Positions 24,581 through 38,407 of a stretch of DNA of 64,000 nucleotides are shown here, piece after piece. This stretch comes from Adiantum capillus-veneris. Taxonomy: Eukaryota; Streptophyta; Polypodiopsida; Polypodiales; Pteridaceae. The stretch lies in contig CM043957.1 of the NCBI GenBank assembly GCA_014529385.2, positions 90,095,938 to 90,159,937 on the forward strand. The letters run 5' to 3'. Every line of letters begins with the position of its first letter. Position 1 is the first letter of the stretch. Under the pieces are notes generated by a model. That model was not told the origin of the DNA. It saw only the letters and a program-made list of their open reading frames with translations, and ran no database searches. A program made the translations under genes and the position numbers.

Positions 24581-25883
24581 ATGGATGATGATGAGTTTCT
24601 GTCTTCTTTGTCACCCCAACAGAGGAGGTGGTACGAGGATTGTCATTGCTCTGGAGCACCATCATGTTGTTCTACTCCTTTAGCGTCTCCCACTGTTTCG
24701 AAGCATTTAGCACACTTTAAAGCTTCCGTGTTGATGAGATGATCTTCATATTTGTCTAGACACCGACGCTCTAGTGGTGGCAGCGATGGTTGTTGTGGGG
24801 ATGCCTCCGCTGATGCCTTGACACCGCCTCATGTTTGACGAGGCTCTTTACCTTCCCCTTCTTTGCCCGCCTCCACACCAGCAACGACATCACCATCTAC
24901 GCCAGGTTTTGCACGACTATCAACCGCTCCTGGCTACACACCACTATCTACTCCTCCAGGAGTCACCCCAGTCGACACTCCTCGCTTCGGGGCCCAGACT
25001 CCAGTAGAGACACTTGACATTCGTACCCCCATCAACACGCCGCTAGAGACCCCTATCAAGACACCCAAGTTCACGCGTCACAGGCCAGAGGGCTTGCCGT
25101 ACTCCGTCAACATCAACGGAGGCATCATCTTGGATGATGAAGGCAAGAAGGTGATCTTGTGCATGCGTGGTCTTTGTTCTCAGGTGTTTAGACACTACAT
25201 ACTAAACATCTGGAGTGAAGTGCCAAGTGAATTAAAAGACAAAGTCATCAGCATGCTGCATGATGAGTTTCCCGTGTCAAGTCAGGATGAGCGCTTCAAT
25301 GAAGACCCGATGAAGGTTTGAATGCGCGAATACTCCAATCACAAGTGTTTTGAAGTACAGAAAGCAATAAAGCATGGGTGGAACAGAACCAATTAGCTCG
25401 CCAAAGAAGATTGGAAGAATGCAAAGCGAGCAGCACACCAGAATCTTGACAAGTGGAAGCAACAAAAGGAGGCAGCCAAAGTACGAGTAGAGACAAGGAG
25501 CTTGCACCACTTGGGGAGCGGCGGGCGGGCAATATTTGAGGCCAATTTTGTAAGTGTTTTTGCATTGCCCTTTAGGTTTGGTAGTTACATCTATTTGTAC
25601 TTTTGAATTCTAACATAATTGATTCTTTGTATGTTTTGAACAGTGGTCGATGATAGGACGTGACCCCACATCGTACGAGCATGAGTATGAAGGTAGAAAG
25701 AGCTTAAAAGCCCTGATGGACATTCTGAGTTCTCACGGTGGCATGGTTAGTATTAGGGTTTACTCTTTTCTATTTGTTGTATTGTTTTGTAAATTATATG
25801 TTTATACTTACAGAAAGTCGTATTGTTTTTTTCTGCAGAATCGGACAGATACGCCGCTTGGACGTGATGAGACGTCTGATTAG
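24581..25883 (+). pseudogene. CACTA second gene, TNPA/Ptta-like (copy 1)
   Basis: The ATG at 24581 starts MDDDEFLSSLSPQQRRWYED. A low-complexity region rich in TP repeats (about 24870-25060) is followed by FRHYILNIWSEVPSELKDK (about 25187-25245), a pattern like the plant En/Spm Ptta transposase domain. Two introns are visible: a donor after FEANF at 25549 (gtaagt) with acceptor near 25643, and a donor near 25745 with acceptor near 25838. In-frame stops occur at 24740, 24836, 25318 and 25393. In En/Spm the second product binds subterminal repeats; by position the same role is likely here. CACTA-2 has a homologue split by the Mutator-like element. Confidence 0.75.
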
Positions 25884-26299
25884 ACGACGTCAGTCTAGCC
25901 GTAGCTTAATATCATTAGTTTCCTTTTGCCATAGCATGTATAATGAGATGACATGTATACGTCTTTTTGTAACTATTGGAAAACCATGTATATTTTCTCA
26001 TTAATGACAATGGTGTTGTAACTATTACATTTGCAAAGCTTAACAATCAAGTGATTTTGCCTATGATGTATACAATTGTCATTGATTTACTTTCATCAAT
26101 TTAATTTTATTAGTTTTGTATCTTTATTCTGCAAACAATACTATGGATGATGGAGTTAATTTTTATATTGTCTTGTGGGTGACTACTTTGGGTCTTGCAT
26201 TTTCTTTCAAAGGTGAATCTGGGCATATCATTGATTCATTTAGGTTTACTATATTATTGAAACATTCAATATGGTTGATTGAATGCCCTGCCACCCAAA

Positions 26300-26559
26300 A
26301 TTTTTTACTCTCCGACGTCGCTATATAAGGCTCTGCAGCGTCGCTATGAGCGTCGCTATAGGTAGTCTGTAAGTGTCGCTATAAGCGTCACTATATAGCG
26401 ATGGTTATAGCGACGGCTATGGACTATCTATAGCCACACTCATAGCGACTTTCTCGTAGCAACACTATTAGCGACGATCTTAGCGATGCCGGGGAGTATA
26501 AAAACCCAACATATTTTCTTCGCTAAAAATGTCACAAGTGCACACAACCTCTTGTAGTG
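26300..26559 (+). promoter_or_regulatory. CACTA-1 3' subterminal repeats and terminal inverted repeat
   Basis: About 150 bp is packed with variants of tatagcgacg in both orientations (gcgtcgctat, tagcgacg), the layout of CACTA subterminal binding sites. Then comes gggagtataaaaaccca and the terminus gtcacaagtgcacacaacct + cttgtagtg. Reversed, the terminus reads CACTACAAGAGG, the family signature. The role as a transposase-binding array is inferred from En/Spm. Confidence 0.82.
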
Positions 26560-27664
26560 GAAGTCTCTTCTTCTTGAGGGAAAATTAAGATTGCAAGAAA
26601 CTCTTCTTCTAAAAAGCTTCCCCGAAGAGCCTTTTATGCACAACAAGAAGCGATTATGGCACAAGTCAATGAGTTATTAGACAAGAAATGAAAAGGCCAA
26701 AAATCCTTTCTATCTTTAGTGGCAAAAGGAGGATGGGGCATACAAAATGTGTGTAGACTACCACAAATTGAATAATAATGTTGTTAAACATAGATTTGAA
26801 GTACCAGGAAATGAAGATTTTTTTATAAGCTCCAAGGTTGCTCCTATTTTGGTAAGAGTCACCTTAAAAGTGGATATCACTAAATATCCAAAAGATGCTC
26901 ATAAAAAAATCACAACTACCTTTGGCATTTGTGAGTACATAGTGATGCCCTTTGGACTCAATGGTACACTAGCCACATTCAATCAAGCACTGACTACTTA
27001 TTAAAAGTATCGAGTATACATAAGGGTATTATGCAATGAAATTATTATCCACTCACTCCAAAACTCTTGATAAGCACAAGGATCACTGATACGAAATTAA
27101 TTTTCAAGAGTTGCATGATCGTAAGATCTACAATAACGGCAAAAAAAGTGGATTCTTTTTGCAAGTGATATAGTTCTTGGGTCATTTCATGGCATCCAAT
27201 TAATGGATCCTGAGGAACTTAAGGTGATAGACAAGTGTCATGGAAGGACATGCATACATAAAGTTAGAACTCTTCTTGGAATTTGCTCCTATTATAAAGA
27301 TTTATTGCACATAAATTTCTTTACTAGCTTGAAGCTCTATGTTGAACTAGAAAGTATGTTAGATGTCACTGGAGCAAGAAATATCAAGAAGCTTTTATGA
27401 TCCTTAAGCAAAAGCTTATGATCTCTCAACCCTGACTAGTATTACTTGATCTATCTCAAAATCTTTTGAGATGCCTGTGAACTTGATTTGAATTTGTCTC
27501 GTTCATTTGAGGTAGAGAATGTATTATTTGTATGAAAGAGCTTACAAGACTCTAATTCTAGGAAATTAATTTGATGACATTCATTTACAGGATAAATAGG
27601 TGCACTTGGGACAGATTCATGTATGAATTCCTTAAAAATATATGACAAAATTGTTGAAATATTT
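26560..27664 (+). pseudogene. gypsy RT fragment, array unit 1
   Basis: The frame 26747-27004 carries MCVDYHKLNN, VAPILVRVTLKVDI and FGICEYIVMPFGLNGTLATFNQAL, matching RT blocks MCVDYRALN, RIDLKSGYHQI and FGLYEYLVMPFGLTNAPATFN of element B. The FDD block and everything beyond is too degraded to read cleanly; a piece like the connection domain (RTLLGICSYYKDLL) is visible near 27255-27310. Non-functional. Confidence 0.85.
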
Positions 27665-27826
27665 CACCAAATATAGTGATGCATAAAGAGACGGTTATAG
27701 TGACGCTCATAGCAACGTTCTCGTATTGATGCTATTAGAGATGGTCTGAGCGATGCCGGGGAGTATAAAAACCCAATGTATTTTCGTTGCTAAAAATGTC
27801 ACAAGTGCACACAACCTCTTGTAGTG

Positions 27827-28934
27827 GAAGTCTCTTCTTCTTGAGGGGAAATTAAAATTTCAAGAAACTCTTCTTCTTATAAACTGCCCAGTAGAGTCTT
27901 TTATGCACAACAAGAAGAGATTATGGTAGAAGTCAATGAGTTATTAGACAAGAAATAAAAAGGCCAAAAATCCTTTCTATCTTTAGTGGCAAAGGAGGAT
28001 GGGGCATACAAAATGTGTGTAGACTACCACACATTGAATAATAATGTTGTTAAACATAAATTTGAAGGACCAGGAATTGAAGACTTTTTTATAAGCTCCA
28101 AGATTGCTCCTATTTTGGTAAGATTCACCTTAAAAGTGGTATCACTAAATATCCAAAAGATGCTCATAAAAAAATTATAACTACCTTTGGCATTTGTGAG
28201 TACATAGTGATGCCCTTTGGACTCAATGGTACACTAGCCACATTCAATCAAACATTGACTACTTATTATGTATCGAGTATACATAAGGGTATTATGCAAT
28301 GAAATTATTATCCACTCACTCCAAAACTCTTGATAAGCACAAGGATCACTGATAGGAAATTAATTTTCAAGAGCTGCATGATCATAAGATCTACAATAAT
28401 GCCAAAAAAAGTGGATTCTTTTTGCAAGAGATATAGTTCTTGGGTCATTTCATAGGATGGAATCCAATTGATGGATCCTGAGGAACTTAAGGTGATAGAA
28501 AAGTGTCACGGAAGGACACACATAAACTTAGAACTCTTCTTGGAATGTGCTCCTGATATAAAGATTTACTGAAAATAAATTTGTTTACTAACTTGAAGCT
28601 CTATGTTGAACTGGAAAATATGCTAGATGTCACTGGAGCAAGAAATATCAAGAAGCTTTTATGATCCTTAAGCAAAAGCTTATGATCTCTCAACCCTTAC
28701 TAGTATTACTTGATCTACATCAAAATATTGTGAGATGCTTGTGAACTCGATCTGAATTTCTCTCATTCATTTGAAGGTAGAGAACGTATTATTTGTATGA
28801 GGGGGCTTACAAGACTCTAATTCTAGGAAATTGATTTGATGGCATTCATTTACAGGATAAATAGGTGCGCTTAGGACAGATTCATGTATGAATTCCTTAA
28901 ATATGTATGACAAAATTGTAGGAATATTTCACGA
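27827..28934 (+). pseudogene. gypsy RT fragment, array unit 2
   Basis: Near-copy of unit 1. The frame 27986-28180 gives MCVDYHTLNNNVVKHKFEGP and then a frameshift after LKV. The downstream part matches unit 1 closely, including the FGICEYIVMPFGLNG region in another frame. The CACTA-derived end starts at about 28935. Confidence 0.85.
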
Positions 28935-29282
28935 AATATAGCAATGGTTATAGAAACGCATATAGTGACGGTTATAGTGACGCTCAAAGCAACGTTCTTA
29001 TAGCGATGCTATTAGCGACGATCTTAGCGACAACAAGGAGTATAAAAACCCAATGTATTTTCGTCGCTAAAAATGTCACAAGTGCACACAACCTCTTGTA
29101 GTGGAAGTCTCTTCTTCTTGAGGGGAAATTAAGATTGCAAGAAACTCTTCTTCTAAAAAACTTCCCCATAGAGTCTTTTATGCACAACAAGAAGAGATTA
29201 TGGCAGAAGTCAATGAGTTATCAGACAAGAAATGAAAAGGCCAAAAATCCTTTCTATCTTTAGTGGCAAAAGGAGGATGGGG

Positions 29283-32275
29283 ATAATGAGATTTTTGAGA
29301 ACATAAAAGCAATGTCTAGGACATCACTCTTTGTACATGTAGCTTAGCCATCATCACACATAATCAAATGGCTCAAAGGAGAATTTTTACTAAAAGACTG
29401 CATGAATTTCATAACAATGGGTTTGCTTTTGTAGTTGCAACTATAACAAGTCGTAATACATACTAATTAGGCTTCATTGTTACCAGAGAACACTATTCAT
29501 TTCTTTATGCAAAGGGACCAATCACTCATGAGTAGGCAATGAAAAGGGAGTAGATTAGGAGATACCAAGTGGAAATCAAGACTCCTTGAGGAATCTGTCC
29601 TACTCAAAACAAAAGAGCAGTCCAAAATACTTATGCATATCTAAGAGAGAGGATTTGATTCTTCTTATGAATATAAGGAGAGCCAAAATACTTGTAGAAG
29701 GAACTTTACTAAAGAAATGGATCCACAAAGACAACATTATAAGTAGTCCATTGAGCTAAGAATTGAGCATAGATGAAGGGCAAGACTATATCCCACATCT
29801 TCTTCATCAAATTCTTCACATGGAGAGATTTTATCCCACTTGTTCTCCATCAAACTCTACAAAGAGTAAGTCTCCATAAAGAGGCCACTATCACTTACAA
29901 GGATGCTCATATTTGAGGGCATAGATGTGCTCAGCTCACCTTGAAAAGAGCCATTGATCTTGAAAACTCAAGGAAGGAGAAAAGAGCATCACTTTTGTTA
30001 CAATCAATGTTAGCTATAGCAACATTTACAAAGTCCTTAATTTCAACCGAAGATTTGATGTTACCTTTAGATGTGATTACTCCACATAATAAACCAAGCT
30101 AGGACATGTAGATGCACCTCCAAAAGGTTGTTGGGTAGAAATGGTGGTCTAGCCCTAAAGCTTGTTGACAAGGAGAGACACCTCAAAATTTGAAAGAATG
30201 CAGGGTTGCTATCAAGAAGCAACTTCTCATTGAGTAAGCTCAAGATGTTTTTATCATGGCTTAGAGAAGCCTTGATTTTAAAGAGGAGAAACTACTCAAC
30301 GTTAAGTTGAGATTTTATGAGGTTACAAATAAATTAAGCTACTATCTTCAAATGATAAAATTTTCACAGCATCAAAAAATTAGATGGAAATTATCTGATG
30401 ACATGCATGCATATGTGAATATCCAGGGTCAAGTTAGAAATAATCCACCACACTATGGTTGAAACTTGCCTCCAAGATCTTCTCTCCCATTGACAATCCA
30501 TGTACAAGTTTTTGGATAAAGAATATGAATTCCAAGGAAGTTAAATATCCAATGTACATTTTACAGGCAAGAACAATAACATGAAGAAGAGGGAGAAGGG
30601 GGTTTGAAAGGGCAACAATAAGCTCTCTCCCCCAAAAGCCTTGAGATGGTGCAAGCAAGAGGATACATGTCTTAAATGTGGAGAAACAATTCACACTTAC
30701 CATTCATACCCTACCAAGGGAGTAGTAAAGGATAACACACAAGCTATCTCAAGTTCTTTACATGACACTTCAACTCCGCAAGGATATTCATTAAAGGAAA
30801 ACACACAAACATCACAAATTCTCTCACATGGTATCTCAACTCCACAAGGAGCTAGACAATATGATATGCTTGGGGAAAGGTTTGGGATCAGATAATTTCA
30901 TTCATTTTTATTCTAGCTCGACCCTTAACCTCATCTCATAATTATTAGCTATCAATTTATGTACCCAAGATTCTAAGTTGGGCCCCTTAGAGGATGAAAA
31001 TGGAGTGTTTAAAGGGAAACAAGTTTCTGTTACCCTTTTAATTTGAAAGCTTTAGGACATGTTTAAGTTTCTATAGGTCAAGCGAAATTCTTGATTTCTA
31101 TTAAATCATGAGAATGTGATTTTAGGAACTTCATGGTTCAATTGCATGTGAAATCTACTTTGTAATGACCAAATAGAGTCATTAAGTTTAAACATACATC
31201 TAAAGACATGATAATGCATAGAGATGGAAAAGGTTAATACTATTCCACTTGTATCTCATGATGGAGAATTTGAATAATCAATAGAAAAGCATGCTGTTAT
31301 GCAATGATTTATTTTTAAGAGTTTATAATTGAAATTGTTCACTCATCTCCCCTAGTACCACCTCATTCAAAGAGAATTCAACTTAAATATTATTTCTCGT
31401 TGAACACGCTTCCATTTTTATAAACTATGTACCCAAGGAAGGGGAAATTAAGATTGCAAGAAACTCTTCTTCTAACAAACTTCCCTGTAGAGTCTTTTAT
31501 ACACAACAAGAAGAGATTATGGCACAAGTCAATGAGTTATTAGAGAAGAAATGAAAAGGCCAAAAATCCTTTCTATCTTTAGTGGCAAAAGGAGGATGGG
31601 GCATACACAATGTGTGTAGACTACCACACATTGAATAATAATGTTGTTAAACATAGGTTTGAAGTACCAGGAATTGAAGACTTTTTTATAAGCTCCAAAT
31701 TGCTCCTATTTTGGTAAGATTCACCTTAAAAGTGGCTATCAGTAAATATCCAAAAGATGCTCATAAAAAAATTACAACTACCTTTTGGCATTTGCGAGTA
31801 CATAGTGATTCTCTTTGGATACTCAATGGTACACTAGCCACATTCAATCAAGCACTGACTACTTATTAAGTATTGAGTATACATAAGTGTATTATGCAAT
31901 GAAATTATTATCCACTCACTCCAAAACTCTTGATAAGCACAAGGATCACTGATAGGAAATTAATTTTCAAGAGTTGCATGATCATAAGATCTACAATAAT
32001 GGCCAAAAAAGTGGTTTCTTTTTGCAAGCGATATAGTTCTTGGGTCATTCATAGGATGGCATCCAATTAATGGATCCTGAGGAACTTAAGGTGATAGACA
32101 AGTGTCACGGAAGGACATACATAAACTTAGAACTCTTCTTGGAATGGGCTCCTGTTATAAAGATTTATTGCACATAAATTTGTTTACTAGCTTGAAGCTC
32201 TATGTTGAACTGGAAAATATGTTAGATGTCACTGGAGCAAGAATATCAAGAAGCTTTTATGATCCTTAAGGAATT
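29283..32275 (+). mobile_element. Degenerate Ty3/gypsy copy 2 (gag-PR-RT), host of CACTA-2
   Basis: This is the longest run of this decayed family: leader and gag side (29283-30890), zinc knuckle CLKCGETIHTYHSY (about 30668-30710), protease-like region (about 30910-31050) and, after tgtacccaagg, the RT region (31437-32275). It shows that gypsy copy 1 (gag-PR) and the RT fragments belong to one element type. It is cut at gatccttaaggaatt by the left end of CACTA-2; the uninterrupted sequence at 27405 continues gatccttaagcaaaagc. Confidence 0.83.
31437..32275 (+). pseudogene. gypsy RT fragment in copy 2
   Basis: The RT region is collinear with array unit 1, with the block MCVDY..LNNNVVKHRFEVP readable around 31610-31670 in a frame interrupted by indels. 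It ends at the CACTA-2 insertion. No catalytic FDD can be read. Confidence 0.75.
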
Positions 32276-32400
32276 CACTAAGAGGTACTTCACATTAACG
32301 ACGCTTGTAGTGAGACGCTCAAAAGTGAAAACCCACGGCATTGCTATGGTCATCGCTAGTTTATTTGTAACTTAGCGATGCTCATAGCGACGCCGACAGG
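32276..32400 (+). promoter_or_regulatory. CACTA-2 5' terminus and subterminal repeats
   Basis: cactaagagg at the tip, then acgacgcttgtagtg, atcgctagtt and tagcgatgctcatagcgacg. The motif AGCGA(C/T)G is the same one reiterated at the 3' ends of both CACTA copies, which supports calling this the 5' end. Confidence 0.75.
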
Positions 32401-32425
32401 GGTAAAAAAATAACCGAGAGCGTCC

Positions 32426-32454
32426 GAAAACTCAGATCTCAGATCTGAGTTTTC
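32426..32454. repeat. Perfect palindrome, 14-bp arms
   Basis: Arm gaaaactcagatct (32426-32439), central c, arm agatctgagttttc (32441-32454). The symmetry resumes imperfectly outside (gagcg before, cgctc after). It sits between the subterminal repeats and the first microsatellite of CACTA-2. Function unknown. Confidence 0.95.
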
Positions 32455-32489
32455 AGCGCTCAAGCAAACAATGGTAACCCATGCTCTCC

Positions 32490-33594
<1,105 letters not shown>

Positions 33595-33600
<6 letters not shown>

Positions 33601-34020
33601 TACATTTAGATTTACGTTAGATTAGATTTAGGTTTATTTTTAGTTAGATTTACGTTATATTAGATTTAGGCTTATTTAGGTTAGATTTAGATTTATGTTA
33701 AATTAGATTAGATTTAGGTTTATTTTGAGTTTAAGATTAAATTACGTTAGATTAGTTAGATTTACGTTAGATTAGATTTAAGTTTATTTAAGTTAAATTA
33801 GATTAGATATAAGTTTATTTACATTATTTTTAGTTAGATTTACGTTAGATTAGATTTAGGTTTATTTAGGTTAGATTAGATTAGATTTAGGTTTATTTAC
33901 GTTAGATTTAGATTTACGTTAAACTAGATTAGATTAGGTTTATTTTGAGTTTAAGATTAAATTAGATCTAGATTTATGTTCGATGGACTAGCTTTTTTTA
34001 GATTTAGGTTAGATTTTAGT
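33595..34020 (+). repeat. Degenerate TTAGATTTAGGTTTATTT-type minisatellite
   Basis: About 425 bp are built from variants of ttagattagatttaggttta, with ttacgttaga interruptions. It resembles decayed telomere-like DNA (plant TTTAGGG), but no run of perfect TTTAGGG units is present. Confidence 0.85.
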
Positions 34021-34266
34021 GCATGTCAATGAAGGTGCGCTCATGATAGTAAGCATTGTATGAAAAACACTGAAAAAGACTCCATTTTCCTACATGAGAA
34101 AATTTCCCACGCTCACAGCCTCGACAGCCCACGTGGACCAACAATTCCACGTGCATGTTTGACTGCTGCTACCATACAATAAGCCGTCATGATCAGCCAA
34201 TGGAAGAGAAAATTTAGCCTACACAAAAATCTATGATGCAAGCAGATGACAATTCCAAGGGTCACA

Positions 34267-34301
<35 letters not shown>

Positions 34302-34619
34302 CAGCCTGTCAAATCTAGAGTAAGAATTAAGTGCTTTGAGTAGGCATCAGCTACATTGCAAGAATGGCGTACCTGCATGCTACAAACAAAGATCTACTGT
34401 GAAAAGATGTTAAGATGCTGTGAAATGCTATAGCTAGAGAAGAGACAAAGGGGTTTTGTCCACTACATGCACTATCATGTAGTCGTGGGTGTGTAGATTT
34501 CTTGTACCCACAAATAAAGGCATTGAACAATAAAGACGAGATTATAACTCGGTGGTTATGATCTCCGTGCACCTCTAGACCGAGGTGTGCAAGGATTGGA
34601 CATGACTAGAGAATGTGAG

Positions 34620-34696
<77 letters not shown>

Positions 34697-34761
34697 AAAG
34701 ACAAAGAATGCCAATAGAAGATTAAATGTTTTGTCCAGGTTATAAGTTTTTCACCATCATT
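34021..34761 (+). other. CACTA-2 untranslated leader
   Basis: No open frame is supported. Visible features: two CACGTG G-box hexamers (34130-34160), a (CA)n run at 34267-34300 and a (GA)n run at 34621-34692 shortly before the transposase ATG. By position it is promoter or 5' UTR of the TNP2-like gene; the G-boxes may be chance. Confidence 0.5.
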
Positions 34762-37700
34762 ATGAGTAGTGACGAGGATGTGGGGCCGTCCAATCGAAAC
34801 CCCTATCTCTCAACGAGGATCTTATGTCCTTGTAATCAATGCAAGAATGCTGCGTGACGGACAAGACACGTTTCTTTGCACCACATTTACTAATTTGGCG
34901 AGTTCATTCCATCTATTATAGATGGAGTTGTTGCCAATTATAACTCGTCGGACTCAGACGCTGGCCAACATGCAGCAATCTTGCAACCCAATAGACGTGT
35001 TCACAGGCGCTTTGGTCAAGTAGCATATGTGAGGCCACAAGATGTAGCCTGACAGCTCGGGGGATGATCATGCATACCACATTCCCAACGAGGCAATGTT
35101 TGAGCTCGAGATTGATAAAATGATGGAGACGATCATGGATTCAGAAAGGCTTATCTATGATGATATGAAAAGTGAAGCCGATACGCCATTGTATGATGGA
35201 GCACGTCTGTTTAGATTGAAGACGCTCCTGGTTCTTCTCAACATGCAGACAAAGTTTGGATGGAGTGACACTAACGTCACAGCACTTTTCAGGTGATCTA
35301 TTACAATTAGTTTACTTTAATAAAAAACTCTAGATGTATAATGCTCTGATAGGTTTTTACACAATTGTAGCGTATTTTTTTCATTGTGTAGATTGCTCAA
35401 AGAGAACATGCTGCCAGCTGATAATGTGATTCCAAATTCCAGAGAGGATGCAAGAAAGATTTTGCGAAACTTGGGGATGGATTACAATTCGATCCACGCT
35501 TGTCCTAAGGACTGCATTCTTTTAAGAGGGGAATACATAGACATGGAGAAGTGTCCGAAATGTGATTCAGAGAGATATCGAGTAGATCTCCACGGAACAA
35601 AACTCTGCAAAAGGTTTTGCGATATTTTCCTCTGCTTCCTCACATCAAGCATTTCTTCGAATGTAAGTCCATGGCTGCCCTAGCATCATGGCATGAGGAG
35701 AATAAATGTTCGGATGGTGTGCTACGAATTCCTGCAGATTGCGCAGGCTGGAAACATATAGATGAAACATGGTTGGATTTTGCCAGGGAAGCTTGAAATT
35801 TGCACCTAGACTTGGCTATGGATGGCGTAAATCCATTTGGTCAAAGATCAACATCTTACAGTGTATGGCCCGTTGTCATCGTCAACTAGAACATTACCCC
35901 ATGGTGTGACTACGAAGAAGGGGAACCTATGGCTAAGCTTGATTGTGCCGGGGCGGTATAAAGTGAAGAATATGGATGCGTATCTTCGTCCACTATTGGA
36001 AGAGCTACAACAATTGTGGATTGGCATAGAAGTGGTGGATATGAGCTGACACACAGGTTGACGGAATGCTTTGATGAGAGGCATTCTAATGTGGAGCATG
36101 CATGACTATGTCGGGCTAACAAAATGCTCAGGCGATTTACACTTAAACTCATACACTGTAAATCTTGGTTTTTCTCAAGCTTATCTAGTATTGTGTGTAT
36201 ACATGCAGGGATTCAAACAAGCGGATATAGAGCATGTGTCACATGTGGACCTAGATTGAATGCACGTCGGACACCCTCATTGAAGAAGAAAATCTATGAA
36301 GGTCATCAAGCTTATCTTCCAGAGAATCATGTGTTACGTGATGGATTTTTGGAAAGAGAGCCACCAAGGATGTCTGCACAAGCATGGTTAGAGCAGAAGG
36401 AGATGTGTGATGACGGTTTGCCCCCAGGGATGAGGAGACTCTCTCTATGGTACGAGTTACCATATTGGCCCCGACTCATGACCGATCAATCACTTGCTCG
36501 ATCCAATGTACATATTCAAGAATGTTGGTAATTTGCTATGGGACCATCTGACTGGCAAGAAAGATACTTTGGGAGCCAAGGTTGACCTTAGAAATGTGGA
36601 TCGTATGGAGCAATATTGGCCGCAGATAGCATCCGATGGATCGATAAAGCTCCCTATTAAAGCACCATGGATTTTTACAGGAGCCCAAGAACGCAAAATA
36701 AAAGCTACCATTCGATCTTTTGCGGACGCCCACTGGCGTAATGCACTCGCTCCGAACGTGTTTTACTAAAGAAGGAAAGCTTACCGGTTTGAAGTCACAC
36801 GACTGGCATAAAATGTGTCAGGTATGTTCATATTGGAATATATCATAGTGGGAATTGTGTAACAAATTTGTGTGGGACTTTAATATCATTGCTGCATGTG
36901 TTTTGCAGTTTATTTTACCGGTGGCCACTGAGGGATGTTTGTCTCTTGACTTCCGTAACACAATCTAGAAACTTATGAAGTTGGTGCAATGGATCTCACA
37001 AAAGGAGATCAACGTAGACTCCACACCATTTGCCAAACTAAACACTGCGGAGGTTGTGTGCATGTTTGAGAAACACTTTTCTAATACCATGCTAACCATT
37101 TAGGTGCATCTTCTTGTTCACATAGTTGATGAGGTGAAAATAGCTAGCATAGTACATTCCAGATGGATGTTCTTTTTAGAACGTTTCATGAAAATGCTCA
37201 AGGGATATGTGCGTCATAAGGCACATCCGGAGGGTAGTATGGGAGACGGTTGGATGGTATCAGAGTCCCTAGTGTACATTGGAGAGTGGCTAGAAGGATT
37301 TGATAAAGCCCTGGACACGCTATGGAGAACCATATATGATGAGCGCATATCTGGGATTGTCATGTGCAATCTCGGTGTTGAGAAGAAGATGATGGAAGAT
37401 ATAGAGGCTAAAATCAACCTATTTTGCATGCTTCACAATCCAGTGATGCAAAAGTGGATTTCAGAATATGAGGATGGAAAGCAAGAGGGACAAAGGGCAC
37501 GAACCGAGTGGAGACGGGGAAGACGACCACCGATGAACTATCCGACGGGTTTGGAGAGCCTACCAACATTCATGAGCTTAAGATGGTTGCACAACCAATT
37601 GAAAAGCGCACAACAGTGCGGTGAAGAAGTGACTAAGGAGGAGTGGGAGTACTCTTGGGGTTGCGTAACCAAGGTAAGTTTGCAATGTACGACTAGTGAC

Positions 37701-38407
37701 TTTCTAGATGTTTGAATGGCCACTCATAATCTTTGTTGGTTGTAGTATAAGTCATACACAGCAACATGGTGTAAAGGTCGACATTTTAGTGTGAAACGGA
37801 TCGACAAAAAGCGTTTTACTCAAGATTGTGGAATCATGGTAAAATTTGAACAGTCTAGTCGACGACGGTCCTCTAATGCAGATCCTGTGGTGGTGGAACT
37901 CACTTACTTCGGCACGCTAAAAGAGATTTTGAGGATCGATTATAGAGGATTTTTTGTCAACTTGTTCGACGTGCAATCGTTCAAGATAATCATGGAGGGT
38001 CACAACGCTACTGTGCGTAGAGGAGAGTGTGGTTTTCTTGAGGTGGATTCAACTAAGAAATGGACTGACCTAAGAGACACTTTCGTACTACTCGAGTATT
38101 GTGAACAAGTAAGTATGTAAATAGTTAACATCCAATTTTAGAAATTATGTGCTTGGAAGCTCTCATGTAAGTTATGCGGCTCTGACAGGTGGTATTTCAT
38201 CCTACAAAGTCTACATCAAACTGGTGGTACGTCACAGAGGTAGCCCCTCATAGTGCACGGACGTATGACGGCTACCATGTGCCAGTCACAACGGTATCAA
38301 TGGAGGAGATCGGAAAAGATGTTCAGTCAAAAGCCGTTGAGGTGGTGCCAGATGAGCATCAAGCTGCTACTCTCTATGGGGTGCATGCAGAGGATCTACA
38401 AAATTGA
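34762..38407 (+). pseudogene. CACTA TNP2-like transposase pseudogene (copy 2, nearly full length)
   Basis: The ATG at 34762 opens MSSDEDVGPSNRNP, followed by CPCNQCKN, the Cys pattern of the transposase-associated domain at the N-terminus of TNP2 proteins. A TGA and frameshifts follow. The block from 35096 (MFELEIDKMMETIMDSERL) ends at an intron 35293-35391. The Transposase_21-type core spans about 35392-36760 with several frameshifts, the DUF4218-type block is at about 37104-37200, and LHNPVMQKWISEYEDGKQEG at about 37430-37490. The C-terminal DUF4216-type domain is at 37743-38107, with an intron (donor at 38108) to an exon from about 38190 ending at 38407. Together these give the standard plant CACTA transposase layout. 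Not functional as it stands. Confidence 0.9.

Larger units (their letters stand above)
21850..26559 (+). mobile_element. CACTA (En/Spm) DNA transposon, copy 1, 5'-truncated
   Basis: It contains a TNP2-like transposase pseudogene, a second Pro/Thr-rich gene, a 3' subterminal region with repeated AGCGACG motifs and a right terminus ending cttgtagtg, the reverse of CACTACAAG. It matches CACTA-2 (32276-53647) throughout, but begins inside the second coding block of the transposase and lacks the DUF4216 part between about 24290 and 24480. It was inserted in a gypsy sequence: gaagtctcttcttcttgagg right of the terminus continues the gypsy copy found uninterrupted at 54170. Confidence 0.88.
26560..29282 (+). 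repeat. Tandem array of gypsy-RT plus CACTA-end units (about 1.27 kb)
   Basis: Unit 1 is 26560-27826 and unit 2 is 27827-29103. Each has about 1.1 kb of gypsy RT-region sequence followed by about 165 bp of CACTA 3' end terminating in cttgtagtg. A third, truncated unit (29104-29282) stops inside the RT start and jumps to the gag-side sequence of gypsy copy 2. All copies begin gaagtctcttcttcttgagg. Unequal recombination between CACTA ends is the simplest explanation. Confidence 0.88.
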
